DNA of 64,000 nucleotides from positions 171,117-235,116 of the forward strand of contig NZ_JAPMLV010000005.1 of the NCBI RefSeq assembly GCF_026420145.1, in the 5' to 3' direction. Made by a program: the position numbers and the translations under genes. Shown piece after piece: positions 43,790-52,707 of the stretch. The notes beneath the pieces are model-generated. The model was given only the letters and a program-made list of their open reading frames with translations, did not search any database and was not told the DNA's origin. This DNA comes from Enterobacter pseudoroggenkampii (GTDB taxonomy: Bacteria > Pseudomonadota > Gammaproteobacteria > Enterobacterales > Enterobacteriaceae). The first letter of the stretch is position 1. Each line of letters starts with the position of its first letter.

Positions 43790-43820
43790 TCCGCACCATT
43801 TTGAAATAAGCTGGCGTTGA

Positions 43821-44075
<255 letters not shown>

Positions 44076-44079
44076 TTGG

Positions 44080-44099
44080 TTGAGGGCCTCAGCCCTCAA
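44080..44099 (+). terminator. Attenuating hairpin between rpsU and dnaG
   Basis: TTGAGGGC, four bases, GCCCTCAA directly after rpsU, without a long T run. It fits the partial terminator known in E. coli that keeps dnaG expression below rpsU. Confidence 0.6.
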
Positions 44100-44190
44100 T
44101 TGACAGACAGAGTAATAGTCGTAAGGCCGTGCTTCCGGAAGGAATGCGCGGCTTGTTTTCGTTTATAAGTCGCTTAAAATTTTGGGGCAT

Positions 44191-45936
44191 ATGGCCGGAA
44201 GAATCCCACGCGTTTTCATCAATGACCTGCTTGCCAGAACCGACATCGTCGATCTCATCGACGCGCGGGTAAAGCTGAAAAAGCAGGGCAAGAACTACCA
44301 TGCGTGCTGTCCGTTCCATAACGAAAAAACCCCCTCCTTCACCGTAAACGGTGAAAAGCAGTTCTACCATTGCTTCGGCTGTGGCGCACACGGTAATGCC
44401 GTCGATTTTTTGATGAACTACGACAAGCTCGAGTTCGTTGAAACCGTCGAAGAGCTGGCGGCGATGCATAACCTTGAAGTGCCGTATGAAGCAGGCAGTG
44501 GGCCAAGTCAGATCGAGCGCCATCAACGGCAAACGCTGTATCAACTGATGGATGGCCTGAATTCGTTTTACCAACAGTCTCTTAAGCACTCTGCGGCTGA
44601 GCCTGCGCGTCAGTATCTGAACAAGCGCGGACTGAGCGACGATGTCATTGCGCGTTTCGCTATTGGCTACGCCCCGCCCGGCTGGGACAACGTGTTAAAG
44701 CGTTTTGGCGGCAATAGCGAAGATCGTAAGTCTCTCATCGATGCAGGCATGCTGGTCACCAACGACCAGGGACGAAGCTACGACCGCTTCCGCGAACGGG
44801 TGATGTTCCCAATCCGCGACAAGCGAGGCCGGGTAATTGGTTTTGGTGGTCGCGTGCTGGGTGATGCCCTGCCGAAGTACCTCAACTCCCCGGAAACCGA
44901 TATTTTCCATAAAGGCCGCCAGCTTTACGGTCTTTATGAGGCGCAGCAGGATAACGCGGAACCTCCGCGTCTTCTGGTCGTCGAAGGCTATATGGACGTC
45001 GTTGCACTGGCGCAGTACGACATCAACTACGCGGTTGCATCGTTAGGAACGTCCACCACCGCCGATCATATTCAACTGCTGTTCAGGGTGACCAACAACG
45101 TCATCTGCTGTTACGACGGTGACCGCGCAGGACGCGATGCCGCCTGGCGCGCGCTGGAAACCGCGCTACCCTATATGACCGACGGGCGTCAGCTACGCTT
45201 TATGTTTCTGCCCGACGGTGAAGACCCGGATACGCTGGTGCGTAAAGAGGGCAAAGCGGCGTTTGAAGCGCGGATGGAGCAAGCTCAGCCGCTCTCCACG
45301 TTTTTGTTTAACAGCCTGATGCCGCAGGTCGATTTGAGTACCCCTGACGGGCGCGCGCAGCTCAGCACGCTGGCGCTGCCGTTAATCAGCCAGGTGCCCG
45401 GCGAAACGCTGCGCATCTATCTGCGTCAGGAGTTAGGCAACAAGCTCGGCATTCTGGATGACAGCCAGCTTGAACGTTTAATGCCTAAACAGGCTGAAAA
45501 CGGCGCGGTTCGCCCCGCGCCTCAGCTAAAACGCACAACCATGCGTATACTGATAGGGTTACTGGTACAAAACCCCGAACTGGCGCCACAGGTGCCGTCG
45601 CTGGCGGGTTTGAACCACGAAAAATTGCCCGGACTTGGCTTATTTTCAGAACTGGTCAACACGTGTTTATCACAGCCAGGTCTGACCACCGGACAACTTT
45701 TAGAACATTATCGCGGCACAAAAGAGGCCGCTACCCTTGAAAAATTGTCGATGTGGGACGATATAGCAGATAAGGACATTGCAGAAAAAACGTTCACCGA
45801 CTCACTCAACCATATGTTTGATTCGATGCTTGAGCTGCGCCAGGAAGAGTTGATAGCTCGCGAGCGCACACACGGTTTAAGCAGCGAAGAACGCCGGGAG
45901 CTCTGGATGATTAACCAGGAACTGGCGAAGAAATAA
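44191..45936 (+). CDS. dnaG: DNA primase
   Basis: DnaG lays RNA primers at the replication fork. The 581 residues start at ATG 44191 (MAGRIPRVFINDLLARTD), preferred to a TTG three codons upstream. The zinc-binding domain has HACCPFHNEKTPSF and YHCFGCGAHG. The TOPRIM core has VVEGYMDVVALAQ and DGDRAGRDAA. The C-terminal DnaB-binding helical domain ends NQELAKK. Confidence 0.99.
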   Translation: MAGRIPRVFINDLLARTDIVDLIDARVKLKKQGKNYHACCPFHNEKTPSFTVNGEKQFYHCFGCGAHGNAVDFLMNYDKLEFVETVEELAAMHNLEVPYEAGSGPSQIERHQRQTLYQLMDGLNSFYQQSLKHSAAEPARQYLNKRGLSDDVIARFAIGYAPPGWDNVLKRFGGNSEDRKSLIDAGMLVTNDQGRSYDRFRERVMFPIRDKRGRVIGFGGRVLGDALPKYLNSPETDIFHKGRQLYGLYEAQQDNAEPPRLLVVEGYMDVVALAQYDINYAVASLGTSTTADHIQLLFRVTNNVICCYDGDRAGRDAAWRALETALPYMTDGRQLRFMFLPDGEDPDTLVRKEGKAAFEARMEQAQPLSTFLFNSLMPQVDLSTPDGRAQLSTLALPLISQVPGETLRIYLRQELGNKLGILDDSQLERLMPKQAENGAVRPAPQLKRTTMRILIGLLVQNPELAPQVPSLAGLNHEKLPGLGLFSELVNTCLSQPGLTTGQLLEHYRGTKEAATLEKLSMWDDIADKDIAEKTFTDSLNHMFDSMLELRQEELIARERTHGLSSEERRELWMINQELAKK

Positions 45937-46090
45937 AGAAATTTAACGGCTTAAGTGCCGAATATCGATCGGGAAGCCCCCGGCAGCCGCACTGAGAGGC
46001 AGCGGCAAAAATATAAGTACGCCCTCGCTTTAAAGGTTGGCAGCCCCATCGCCGACACCAATCAAACGAATTAAGTGTGGATACCGTCTT

Positions 46091-47938
46091 ATGGAGCAAA
46101 ACCCGCAGTCACAGCTGAAACTTCTTGTCCAACGTGGTAAGGAGCAAGGCTATCTGACCTATGCCGAGGTCAATGACCATCTGCCGGAAGATATCGTCGA
46201 TTCAGATCAAATCGAAGACATCATCCAAATGATCAATGACATGGGCATTCAGGTGATGGAAGAAGCACCGGATGCCGATGATCTGTTGCTGGCTGAAACC
46301 TCCAACAACACTGACGAAGATGCGGAAGAAGCTGCTGCACAGGTACTGTCCAGCGTGGAATCTGAAATCGGGCGTACCACTGACCCGGTCCGCATGTACA
46401 TGCGCGAAATGGGTACCGTTGAACTGTTGACCCGCGAAGGCGAAATTGACATCGCAAAACGCATCGAAGACGGGATCAACCAGGTTCAGTGCTCTGTTGC
46501 CGAGTACCCGGAAGCGATTACCTATCTGCTGGAGCAGTACGATCGCGTTGAAGCGGAAGAAGCGCGCCTGTCTGACCTGATCACCGGTTTTGTCGACCCG
46601 AACGCTGAAGAAGATATGGCGCCTACCGCCACTCACGTCGGTTCTGAACTGTCTCAGGAAGAGATGGATGATGACGAAGACGAAGATGAGGAAGAGAGCG
46701 ACGACGACACCGCGGATGATGACAACAGCATCGACCCGGAGCTGGCGCGTGAGAAGTTTGCCGAGCTGCGTACCCAGTACGAAGTGACGCGTGACACCAT
46801 CAAAGCGAAAGGCCGCAGCCATGCTGCCGCACAGGAAGAGATCCTGAAACTGTCTGAAGTATTCAAACAGTTCCGCCTGGTGCCAAAACAGTTCGACTAC
46901 CTGGTAAACAGCATGCGCGTGATGATGGATCGCGTACGTACCCAGGAACGCATCATCATGAAGCTGTGTGTTGAGCAGTGCAAAATGCCGAAGAAGAACT
47001 TCATCACCCTCTTCACCGGCAACGAAACCAGCGAAACCTGGTTCAACGCGGCTATCGCGATGAACAAGCCATGGTCTGAAAAACTGCACGACGTGAAGGA
47101 CGATGTGCATCGCGGCCTGCAGAAACTGCATCAGATTGAAGAAGAGACCGGCCTGACCATCGAGCAGGTTAAAGATATCAACCGTCGTATGTCCATCGGT
47201 GAAGCGAAAGCCCGCCGTGCGAAGAAAGAGATGGTTGAAGCGAACTTGCGTCTGGTTATCTCTATCGCCAAGAAATACACCAACCGTGGTCTGCAGTTCC
47301 TGGATCTGATTCAGGAAGGCAACATCGGTCTGATGAAAGCGGTAGATAAGTTTGAATACCGTCGTGGTTACAAGTTCTCCACCTACGCAACCTGGTGGAT
47401 CCGTCAGGCGATCACCCGCTCTATCGCGGATCAGGCGCGCACCATCCGTATTCCGGTGCATATGATTGAGACCATCAACAAGCTCAACCGTATTTCCCGC
47501 CAGATGCTGCAGGAGATGGGCCGCGAGCCGACGCCGGAAGAGCTGGCCGAGCGCATGCTGATGCCGGAAGACAAGATCCGTAAAGTGCTGAAGATCGCCA
47601 AAGAGCCAATCTCCATGGAAACACCAATCGGTGATGATGAAGATTCGCATCTGGGTGATTTCATCGAGGATACCACCCTCGAGCTGCCGCTGGACTCTGC
47701 CACCACCGAGAGCCTGCGTGCCGCAACGCACGACGTTCTGGCTGGCCTGACCGCCCGTGAAGCGAAAGTCCTGCGTATGCGTTTCGGTATTGATATGAAC
47801 ACCGACCACACGCTGGAAGAAGTGGGTAAACAGTTCGACGTTACCCGCGAACGTATCCGTCAGATCGAAGCGAAGGCGCTGCGTAAGCTGCGTCATCCAA
47901 GCCGCTCTGAAGTGCTGCGTAGCTTCCTGGACGATTAA
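46091..47938 (+). CDS. rpoD: RNA polymerase sigma-70 factor
   Basis: The housekeeping sigma factor, 615 residues from [20 protein letters not shown]. The start at 46091 agrees with E. coli; the frame is open 18 codons upstream. Region 1.1 is N-terminal, and an acidic non-conserved stretch lies at about 193-216 ([19 protein letters not shown]). Region 2 has [18 protein letters not shown] and region 4.2 has [19 protein letters not shown] strong terminator follows. Confidence 0.99.
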   Translation: MEQNPQSQLKLLVQRGKEQGYLTYAEVNDHLPEDIVDSDQIEDIIQMINDMGIQVMEEAPDADDLLLAETSNNTDEDAEEAAAQVLSSVESEIGRTTDPVRMYMREMGTVELLTREGEIDIAKRIEDGINQVQCSVAEYPEAITYLLEQYDRVEAEEARLSDLITGFVDPNAEEDMAPTATHVGSELSQEEMDDDEDEDEEESDDDTADDDNSIDPELAREKFAELRTQYEVTRDTIKAKGRSHAAAQEEILKLSEVFKQFRLVPKQFDYLVNSMRVMMDRVRTQERIIMKLCVEQCKMPKKNFITLFTGNETSETWFNAAIAMNKPWSEKLHDVKDDVHRGLQKLHQIEEETGLTIEQVKDINRRMSIGEAKARRAKKEMVEANLRLVISIAKKYTNRGLQFLDLIQEGNIGLMKAVDKFEYRRGYKFSTYATWWIRQAITRSIADQARTIRIPVHMIETINKLNRISRQMLQEMGREPTPEELAERMLMPEDKIRKVLKIAKEPISMETPIGDDEDSHLGDFIEDTTLELPLDSATTESLRAATHDVLAGLTAREAKVLRMRFGIDMNTDHTLEEVGKQFDVTRERIRQIEAKALRKLRHPSRSEVLRSFLDD

Positions 47939-47952
47939 TCCAGGTAAACAGC

Positions 47953-47982
47953 AAAAAGCTCCCAATCGGGAGCTTTTTTTTT
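47953..47982 (+). terminator. rpoD terminator
   Basis: AAAAAGCTCCC, AATC, GGGAGCTTTTT with a nine-base T run: a strong Rho-independent terminator. Confidence 0.93.
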
Positions 47983-47989
47983 GTTTATT

Positions 47990-48010
47990 CCCTCTCCCTG
48001 TGGGAGAGGG
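47990..48010. repeat. CCCTCTCCC palindrome between rpoD and mug
   Basis: CCCTCTCCC, TGT, GGGAGAGGG, followed by GTGAGGGCATCAG. The tail shows this copy is in the opposite orientation to those after tolC, ygiC and ubiK. Confidence 0.8.
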
Positions 48011-48041
48011 CCAGGGTGAGGGCATCAGCCCGCAGAGGCCC

Positions 48042-48548
48042 CTAAAGCCCCCGCACCATCAGCGCCTCATCCAGCTCCCGATAAGCCTCTACCAGCTTAT
48101 CCAGCGTCGCCCTGTTGAGCCCGCTCGGGTTTGGAAGCACCCACACCTGCGTCACGCCAATCATGATGCTCTGCTTACCCCACTTAGCCCCGCGCTGGCT
48201 AAACGCCTGCTCGTAGGCCTGCTTGCCGAGGATCGCCAGCGCGGCCGGCTGATAATCCTCTATCTTCTTGATCAGCTCCCGCCCGCCGCTGCGCAGCTCA
48301 TGCAGGTTGACCTCACTCGCCTGCACCGTAGGCCGCTCGACCAGCATGGTGATCCCGCAGCGCGTGTCCAGCAGATGCTGCTCCTCTTCGGGCTTGAGTA
48401 GCCTGTCGGTAAACCCGGCCTGGTAGATCACCTTCCAGAAGCGATTCCCCGGATGGGCGAAGTGAAAACCGGTGTGCGCCGAGGACTTGCCCGGGTTGAT
48501 TCCGCAGAACACCACCCGCAGGCCCGGGGCCAGAATATCGTTGATCAT
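48042..48548 (-). CDS. mug: G/U mismatch-specific uracil-DNA glycosylase
   Basis: Mug removes uracil and ethenocytosine from mismatches. The 168 residues from [20 protein letters not shown] contain the catalytic GINPG segment, [10 protein letters not shown] and the late WVLPNPSGL loop. The ORF could start seven codons earlier, but the family start fits here. It is the last core gene before ileX. Confidence 0.96.
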   Translation of the reverse strand: MINDILAPGLRVVFCGINPGKSSAHTGFHFAHPGNRFWKVIYQAGFTDRLLKPEEEQHLLDTRCGITMLVERPTVQASEVNLHELRSGGRELIKKIEDYQPAALAILGKQAYEQAFSQRGAKWGKQSIMIGVTQVWVLPNPSGLNRATLDKLVEAYRELDEALMVRGL

Positions 48549-48673
48549 CTTTACTCCCGCTCGATACATCGTCAGGGAAGTATAAAGGATTGATTATGCG
48601 TTGTTTATAAAAACAGCAGGCAGGTGTGAATGGCTGGATTGCTGCGGGGAGTTACTTTATAATTCACCGCCAC

Positions 48674-48749
48674 GGCCCCTTAGCTCAGTGGTTAGAGCAG
48701 GCGACTCATAATCGCTTGGTCGCTGGTTCAAGTCCAGCAGGGGCCACCA
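48674..48749 (+). tRNA. ileX: tRNA-Ile2 (CAU anticodon, decodes AUA)
   Basis: A 76-base cloverleaf: acceptor GGCCCCT pairs with AGGGGCC, the T arm is GCTGGTTCAAGTCCAGC, and CCA is encoded. The anticodon loop CTCATAA gives CAU. The sequence matches the minor isoleucine tRNA whose C34 is changed to lysidine, not methionine tRNA. Its 3' half is the integration target for the mobile elements to the right. Confidence 0.97.
48722..48741 (+). other. Attachment-site core in ileX (left junction)
   Basis: GCTGGTTCAAGTCCAGCAGG is repeated exactly at 56771-56790. Flanking similarity extends leftwards through GACTCATAATCGC. The tRNA gene remains intact after insertion. Confidence 0.8.
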
Positions 48750-48794
48750 ATTTATCAATGACTTATGTTTAATTAAGTTTTTTAGAATTTCTCC

Positions 48795-48812
48795 AGGATA
48801 CCTATAGGATAC
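48795..48812. repeat. Heptamer direct repeats near left att, possible integrase arm sites
   Basis: AGGATAC occurs at 48795 and 48806, an 11-bp period, 46 bases from the tRNA end. Paired heptamers one helical turn apart next to an att core are typical of tyrosine-integrase arm sites. Inferred from layout only. Confidence 0.4.
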
Positions 48813-48987
48813 TTTAAGTAAGTAATCTGGAGTACCGATTTGGCTGAAATGCCTAACCGGCCAGTTGGGTCGTAGCGGCCATGTTTACTGGAAAAGCCTT
48901 TTGGCGACTGAAAACCTAAGCGCTACGGGTCTGAATTTCTTGCTCCCAACTCATCAAGAGACGGCAGGAACCTTTTGTGGAGGTCAT

Positions 48988-49134
48988 ATGATTGACTCTA
49001 TAAAGGGCTCAGACCTGCTGTCAAAGCGTATGGTGGCCTTGAGTGGCCTTCTGATAACGCTAAGCAACATTGGTCTAAGTCCATTTGTTGCCGTGCCTGT
49101 CGGCATCGCTCTTGTGTATATTTTACGTAAGTAG
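48988..49134 (+). CDS. Small single-helix membrane peptide, unknown
   Basis: A 48-residue ORF starting MIDSIKGSDLLSKRMVALSG. A good ribosome site (GGAGG, five bases before ATG) favours this start over a longer frame from 48865. Residues about 16-45 are a hydrophobic helix ending in basic LRK. It lies between ileX and the opposite-strand DUF4062 gene. No family is recognised. It may be a small membrane protein or toxin-like peptide; function is not assigned. Confidence 0.55.
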   Translation: MIDSIKGSDLLSKRMVALSGLLITLSNIGLSPFVAVPVGIALVYILRK

Positions 49135-49177
49135 CAGCGTAACAAGCCCGGCCCGGCGAAAGCCGGGCCACCCATTC

Positions 49178-50026
49178 TTAGAGTGCTTCATCCTCACTTA
49201 ACATTTCTGGCGCTAAATCTAAAAGTTCAGAGACTTCATTTAATCTCTTCTTAGAAAACATCCAAGCTTTCCCACCCCAACGAACTGCTATCCATTTTCC
49301 GCTCAGTTCTTTGAGTTGTTCCGCATAATCATTTGTGTCCCCTACCACTACAAACGCCTTTTCGGTGTAATCGATTAAGCGGATCTCATTAGAGCTAGAA
49401 GTTTTTTTTGCCTTAGCTTTTGGGATCGAAGCGGCAAGCGAAGAGCTATCAGCATCAAATTTCTTATCTTCGTGACTTTTCGCTGCCTTGACAGCTTTCA
49501 CATCCACCACCGTGTTAACTGAAACTTCTCGCAAAACGATTGTTAATTGGCGAGAAAGCTTCATTTTAAGCTCATCGACATTCGTATATTGCTCTTGTAT
49601 CCCCTTCTCTCGAATACTTTTTTTAAACTCTTTGAGTTTCTCAAGTTGTTGTGTATCAATAGCATCGAGGTCAACTTGTTTTTTCGAATAATAAAGCATT
49701 ACCGGTTTTTGTTGCCTCAGAAACCACTTAATCTCTTCAACAGTGCCACTTTCTTCAACTCCAGTAGGTGAACCTAATCGAGTCCAAAAAGCACCAATCA
49801 ACATGTCGCAGTTTCTAACCACTTGATTGTTGATAATACCCTGAGGTCTATCTCCCATAGTTGGAGCGCTATGCGACTCCCATTTAACTGGTAATAAAAC
49901 AAAACCAGTTTCATGAGAATTGAGGGCATTCCACTCGTAAAGACTCTCAGTAATGGCTTCTCTTTCTTCAGGAACATCTGATGGGGATGCAATCAGAACA
50001 TTCAACACAGTGGCTGGAAATGACAT
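49178..50026 (-). CDS. DUF4062 domain protein, candidate single-gene defence factor
   Basis: A 282-residue cytosolic protein. The N-terminus (VLIASPSDVPEEREAITESL, about 9-28) is the DUF4062 signature, a Rossmann/TIR-like fold often fused to or near immune genes. A conserved segment CDMLIGAFWTRLGSPTG follows near residue 73. After a lysine/serine-rich linker (about 190-210) a small C-terminal module EQLKELSGKWIAVRWGGKAW resembles short LK-GG-W modules attached to nucleic-acid enzymes. It is less GC-rich than the core and lies at the end of the satellite next to att. The defence role is inferred from family and place. Confidence 0.75.
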   Translation of the reverse strand: MSFPATVLNVLIASPSDVPEEREAITESLYEWNALNSHETGFVLLPVKWESHSAPTMGDRPQGIINNQVVRNCDMLIGAFWTRLGSPTGVEESGTVEEIKWFLRQQKPVMLYYSKKQVDLDAIDTQQLEKLKEFKKSIREKGIQEQYTNVDELKMKLSRQLTIVLREVSVNTVVDVKAVKAAKSHEDKKFDADSSSLAASIPKAKAKKTSSSNEIRLIDYTEKAFVVVGDTNDYAEQLKELSGKWIAVRWGGKAWMFSKKRLNEVSELLDLAPEMLSEDEAL

Positions 50027-50111
50027 TTTTTTTCCTCAATGATCTCATATGTAGGAATGGCCAACGATATTGCATTCTTTCTTTTACGTTTAAAATACCA
50101 TCAACATCGAG

Positions 50112-50320
50112 CTATATGCCATTGAGATTTAACAATCTTTCTTTGTGAGAAAGACTCATTTCAAAAGCGAACTCCTCATGTTCGGCTTGGAAAGTACCGA
50201 ACGCCATAAGCGCGGATACTGCGGGGTCTAAGGACTTCTTTTTGTTGGGCTTAATATTGGCATTAGCGTCAGATTCCATAACCACGTTACCAATCGCCCA
50301 AGCAAGAACAGGAGAAAATC
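50112..50320 (-). pseudogene. Terminase large-subunit C-terminal fragment
   Basis: About 60 residues in a different frame from the portal fragment, with PVLAWAIGNVVMESDANANI and KSLDPAVSALMAFGTF, typical of the nuclease-domain end of a phage TerL. The ATPase and most nuclease parts are missing. The left limit is the stop codon; the right limit is estimated, because the deletion junction with the portal fragment lies near 50300-50325. Confidence 0.75.
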
Positions 50321-50584
50321 TACCGGATGATTGCTCAGCCATTCCCGCGCCTCTCGCCCGTTATCGTTACGCACACGGTAGAGATAGCAGGGCATTGTTG
50401 CCACCGCTTCACTGATAACTGACACGGCATTCATCACCGCCGGCAGAGATTCCGCTGTACCCGCAGACACATACTCGCCTGAACCGGTATTTGGAATCCC
50501 TGCCATCGCCAGAAACTCATCAATGGTCATGCTGCGCTGCTCGAAGGGCTCAGACTTACGGCCAAACGGCCAGATATTCCACAT
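50228..50584 (-). pseudogene. Portal protein 5' fragment (HK97-type)
   Basis: It begins MWNIWPFGRKSEPFEQRS and is portal-like for about 92 residues (SLPAVMNAVSVISEAVATMPCYLYRV), then runs through about 25 unrelated residues to a stop. A normal portal has about 400 residues. The frame loss coincides with the start of TerL-like sequence in another frame, so a deletion removed the portal 3' part, the intervening genes and the TerL 5' part. It starts one base after the upstream ORF stop, the original coupling. Confidence 0.8.
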
Positions 50585-50585
50585 A

Positions 50586-51353
50586 TCAAAGCCCCGCTAA
50601 TTCAGCCCAGCGGGGACGGTTATCGCCAGCGCGGCGCAGTTCAGGATGTTGGGAGAAAAGCGAACGGTGCGCGATTTCCACACCAGACTCAGGATAAGCA
50701 GGCATAGACGTAACTGTGATTTCCCGCAGTTCAGCGGCGGTCACAGTGCGCAGGTATGGAGACCGGCCGATATCCCACGCTTCTTTCAGCGCACGGAAAC
50801 CAAAACTCATGCCGGAAATATCCCCACGTTCTACCAGCTCCAGCACATCATTCCCAAGCTGGGTATTCGGTGGAGTAAGTTCGAAGCGCAGCCCGGTTCC
50901 ACGTTTGACCGTCGCACCGCCCACAGATACCAGTTTCTGGTATTCGTTGGTTTTGGTGGTCTTCACCGTGGCAATAGAGCGCATAACGCTCTCATCCAGC
51001 AACTGGCGCATGATCTCTTTGTCCAGTTCAGGAATAACGGTATAGCCGCCCTCAGCAGGAACCAGTGTGGAGAGTGAGCGCATGTCCCCCGTCATAATGT
51101 AGTGGCGCAGTTCGTCATTGCTCACCGGCTCACCTTCAATGGAAGTACCAGGCAGATTTCGCTGAACGTCGGCAACGGCTTCAAGGCGGGTGATTTCAAC
51201 TTCAAGCGAATCTGCCTGGGCGCGGAGTTCGTCGAACTTTTTTCCCTCTTCTTCGTTCAGGCTGCGCTTTTCGGTATCGGCTTTGTCCAGCATGGAACGC
51301 ATCTGAGTTTTAAGTGCAGCTTTCTGCTGGCGTAATTCGAGTAATTTCTTCAT
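50586..51353 (-). CDS. In-frame fusion of capsid N-terminus to prohead-protease C-terminus
   Basis: A 255-residue ORF. Residues 1 to about 150 look like an HK97-fold major capsid protein: a coiled-coil scaffold-like delta domain MKKLLELRQQKAALKTQMRS and the capsid start LVPAEGGYTVIPELD. From about 153 (GLRFELTPPNTQLGNDVLEL) it is a HK97 prohead protease C-terminal half, with RGDISGMSFGF and REITVTSMPAYPES. The expected order is separate capsid, protease and portal genes, so a deletion joined two genes without breaking the frame. The protease catalytic histidine region is absent. Whether a product is made is unknown. Confidence 0.8.
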   Translation of the reverse strand: MKKLLELRQQKAALKTQMRSMLDKADTEKRSLNEEEGKKFDELRAQADSLEVEITRLEAVADVQRNLPGTSIEGEPVSNDELRHYIMTGDMRSLSTLVPAEGGYTVIPELDKEIMRQLLDESVMRSIATVKTTKTNEYQKLVSVGGATVKRGTGLRFELTPPNTQLGNDVLELVERGDISGMSFGFRALKEAWDIGRSPYLRTVTAAELREITVTSMPAYPESGVEIAHRSLFSQHPELRRAGDNRPRWAELAGL

Positions 51354-51498
51354 GGAGTGGTTTCCGTAACAATTAACGTTGAGACGTGAAACCAGCTCAG
51401 AAAAGAGGATGGCCGTTTAACCTTTTTCGGACTCTCTCCGGCTGTCTCGCACAGCTTGGTTAAACGGCCAGTGGCGGCTCACGTCTGAGTGCCACTCC
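51354..51498 (-). promoter_or_regulatory. Highly structured 5' leader of the capsid gene
   Basis: Three nested inverted repeats end exactly at the ATG. The outer pair is GGAGTGG/CCACTCC (51354-51360 with 51492-51498), the middle AGACGTGA/TCACGTCT (51382-51389 with 51479-51486), and the inner 13-bp perfect TGGCCGTTTAACC/GGTTAAACGGCCA (51410-51422 with 51458-51470). Inside the inner stem, the RNA can form two further hairpins, GCUGU/ACAGC and CGGA/UCCG, each with a five-base loop. No normal ribosome site precedes the ATG. Seen in sequence; function unknown. Confidence 0.7.
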
Positions 51499-51520
51499 TA
51501 AAGATATACATGCAAAATAT

Positions 51521-51547
51521 AAAAAAAGCCCCGTAGAATACGGGGGC
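51521..51547 (-). terminator. Terminator after the DUF4365 cassette
   Basis: On the minus strand GCCCCCG, a seven-base loop, CGGGGC and seven Ts. It lies 38 bases after the 373-aa gene, so the cassette and the capsid unit are transcribed separately. Confidence 0.88.
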
Positions 51548-51584
51548 ATGAATAAGTATATTTGAGCATGAAATATTTACAAAA

Positions 51585-52706
51585 TCAATTAATCTTCTGG
51601 TATAAAATATGAAAACCCATAACATCGATAAGTTTTGTTCGACGAGGAGTTACTAACAACTTACCAATTAAATGAACATTTTCTGATTTACTCTCGTGAG
51701 CCTTGATGGCCTGTATATAATGCTCCTCATCCAATTCCACAGTAACTTTCCGATTACTCTCGGATGGTTCTGCAATAGTGATCACTCCGCCGATTGAGTT
51801 GACATCTCTATTTAAGCGTGTGACAACACCGATAAGATGATAATCTTTGATATAATAGTCATCCGCATAGAAACGTTCTGCCTCTTCAATATATTTAATT
51901 TTCTCAGCAGAAATCATCACTTTTCCTCCTTGAAACATAAGTCTCTCAGCGCAAGGTGACTGTTGTACACCAAGTTCAATACTTCTGGATTTATTCTCAC
52001 CACTCAGACCAATTAATGCGGAACACAACGTCGCATTAACCCCGTCAGTCACTATGGAGCCAAATATTTTAATATCACCTGTCTGTTTATATTTTTCAAT
52101 GGCTTCATTTAGTTTTGACACGCTGCTCATCAATCTCTCGGTCACAGAACGAGAAAACGGGACCTGGCAATGATCCTGTTGACTATCCTCATCACTGTAA
52201 ATTGGTGCAACTAAATTTAGAACATAACTACCAACCTCGGTCTGACCCAGTTTTAAACTTGCTAAAAACCTTTCAACAACATCTGGGTTTTTCCCTGTGT
52301 ATTTCCCTTTTTGGGGTTTAACAATTGACCGAGCTGCAGAAACCATTAGCTCTTTTGTTTTACTGAATAATAATACTCCATCTGAAAATGGAATCTCTCC
52401 TCTGGAGACATCTTCATGTATTACTCTTAAACTGATAACATCACTACTGATATTATCAATTTCTTTAATTATATCCTGTTCCTTTTTATTTTCACTTTCA
52501 CACAGGGTTGCTATTAAATCATCAACCCTATTATCGAAATCTTTTAACTCTGTAGACAAAGGTTGTAAAATTTCATATTCGACATCATTTATTAAATGCC
52601 AGACATTAGCTAGTCCAGGTATTTCAGAAGATACAGACCATCCTTTGGAAACAAGATATTTCCCAAAGTCTTCTGTAACTATAAATTTTTTATTGTATAA
52701 TTTCAT
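51585..52706 (-). CDS. Unknown 373-aa protein, partner of the DUF4365-like nuclease
   Basis: I do not recognise this protein. It starts MKLYNKKFIVTEDFGKYLVS, one base after the DUF4365-like stop, so the two are translationally coupled. The first 150 residues are mostly helical and charged. The last 100 (from about KYIEEAERFYADDYYIKDYH) look beta-rich and could be an OB-like domain ending VMGFHILYQKIN. No membrane helix, ATPase motif or catalytic triad is evident. The gene is markedly AT-rich compared with the core, which suggests recent transfer. A sensor or adaptor for the nuclease is an inference. Confidence 0.7.
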   Translation of the reverse strand: MKLYNKKFIVTEDFGKYLVSKGWSVSSEIPGLANVWHLINDVEYEILQPLSTELKDFDNRVDDLIATLCESENKKEQDIIKEIDNISSDVISLRVIHEDVSRGEIPFSDGVLLFSKTKELMVSAARSIVKPQKGKYTGKNPDVVERFLASLKLGQTEVGSYVLNLVAPIYSDEDSQQDHCQVPFSRSVTERLMSSVSKLNEAIEKYKQTGDIKIFGSIVTDGVNATLCSALIGLSGENKSRSIELGVQQSPCAERLMFQGGKVMISAEKIKYIEEAERFYADDYYIKDYHLIGVVTRLNRDVNSIGGVITIAEPSESNRKVTVELDEEHYIQAIKAHESKSENVHLIGKLLVTPRRTKLIDVMGFHILYQKIN

Positions 52707-52707
52707 A

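Noticed and set aside
46202..48025. A 607-codon open frame antisense to rpoD
   Set aside because: Shadow of rpoD codon usage. The product has no family resemblance, and it would span the rpoD terminator.
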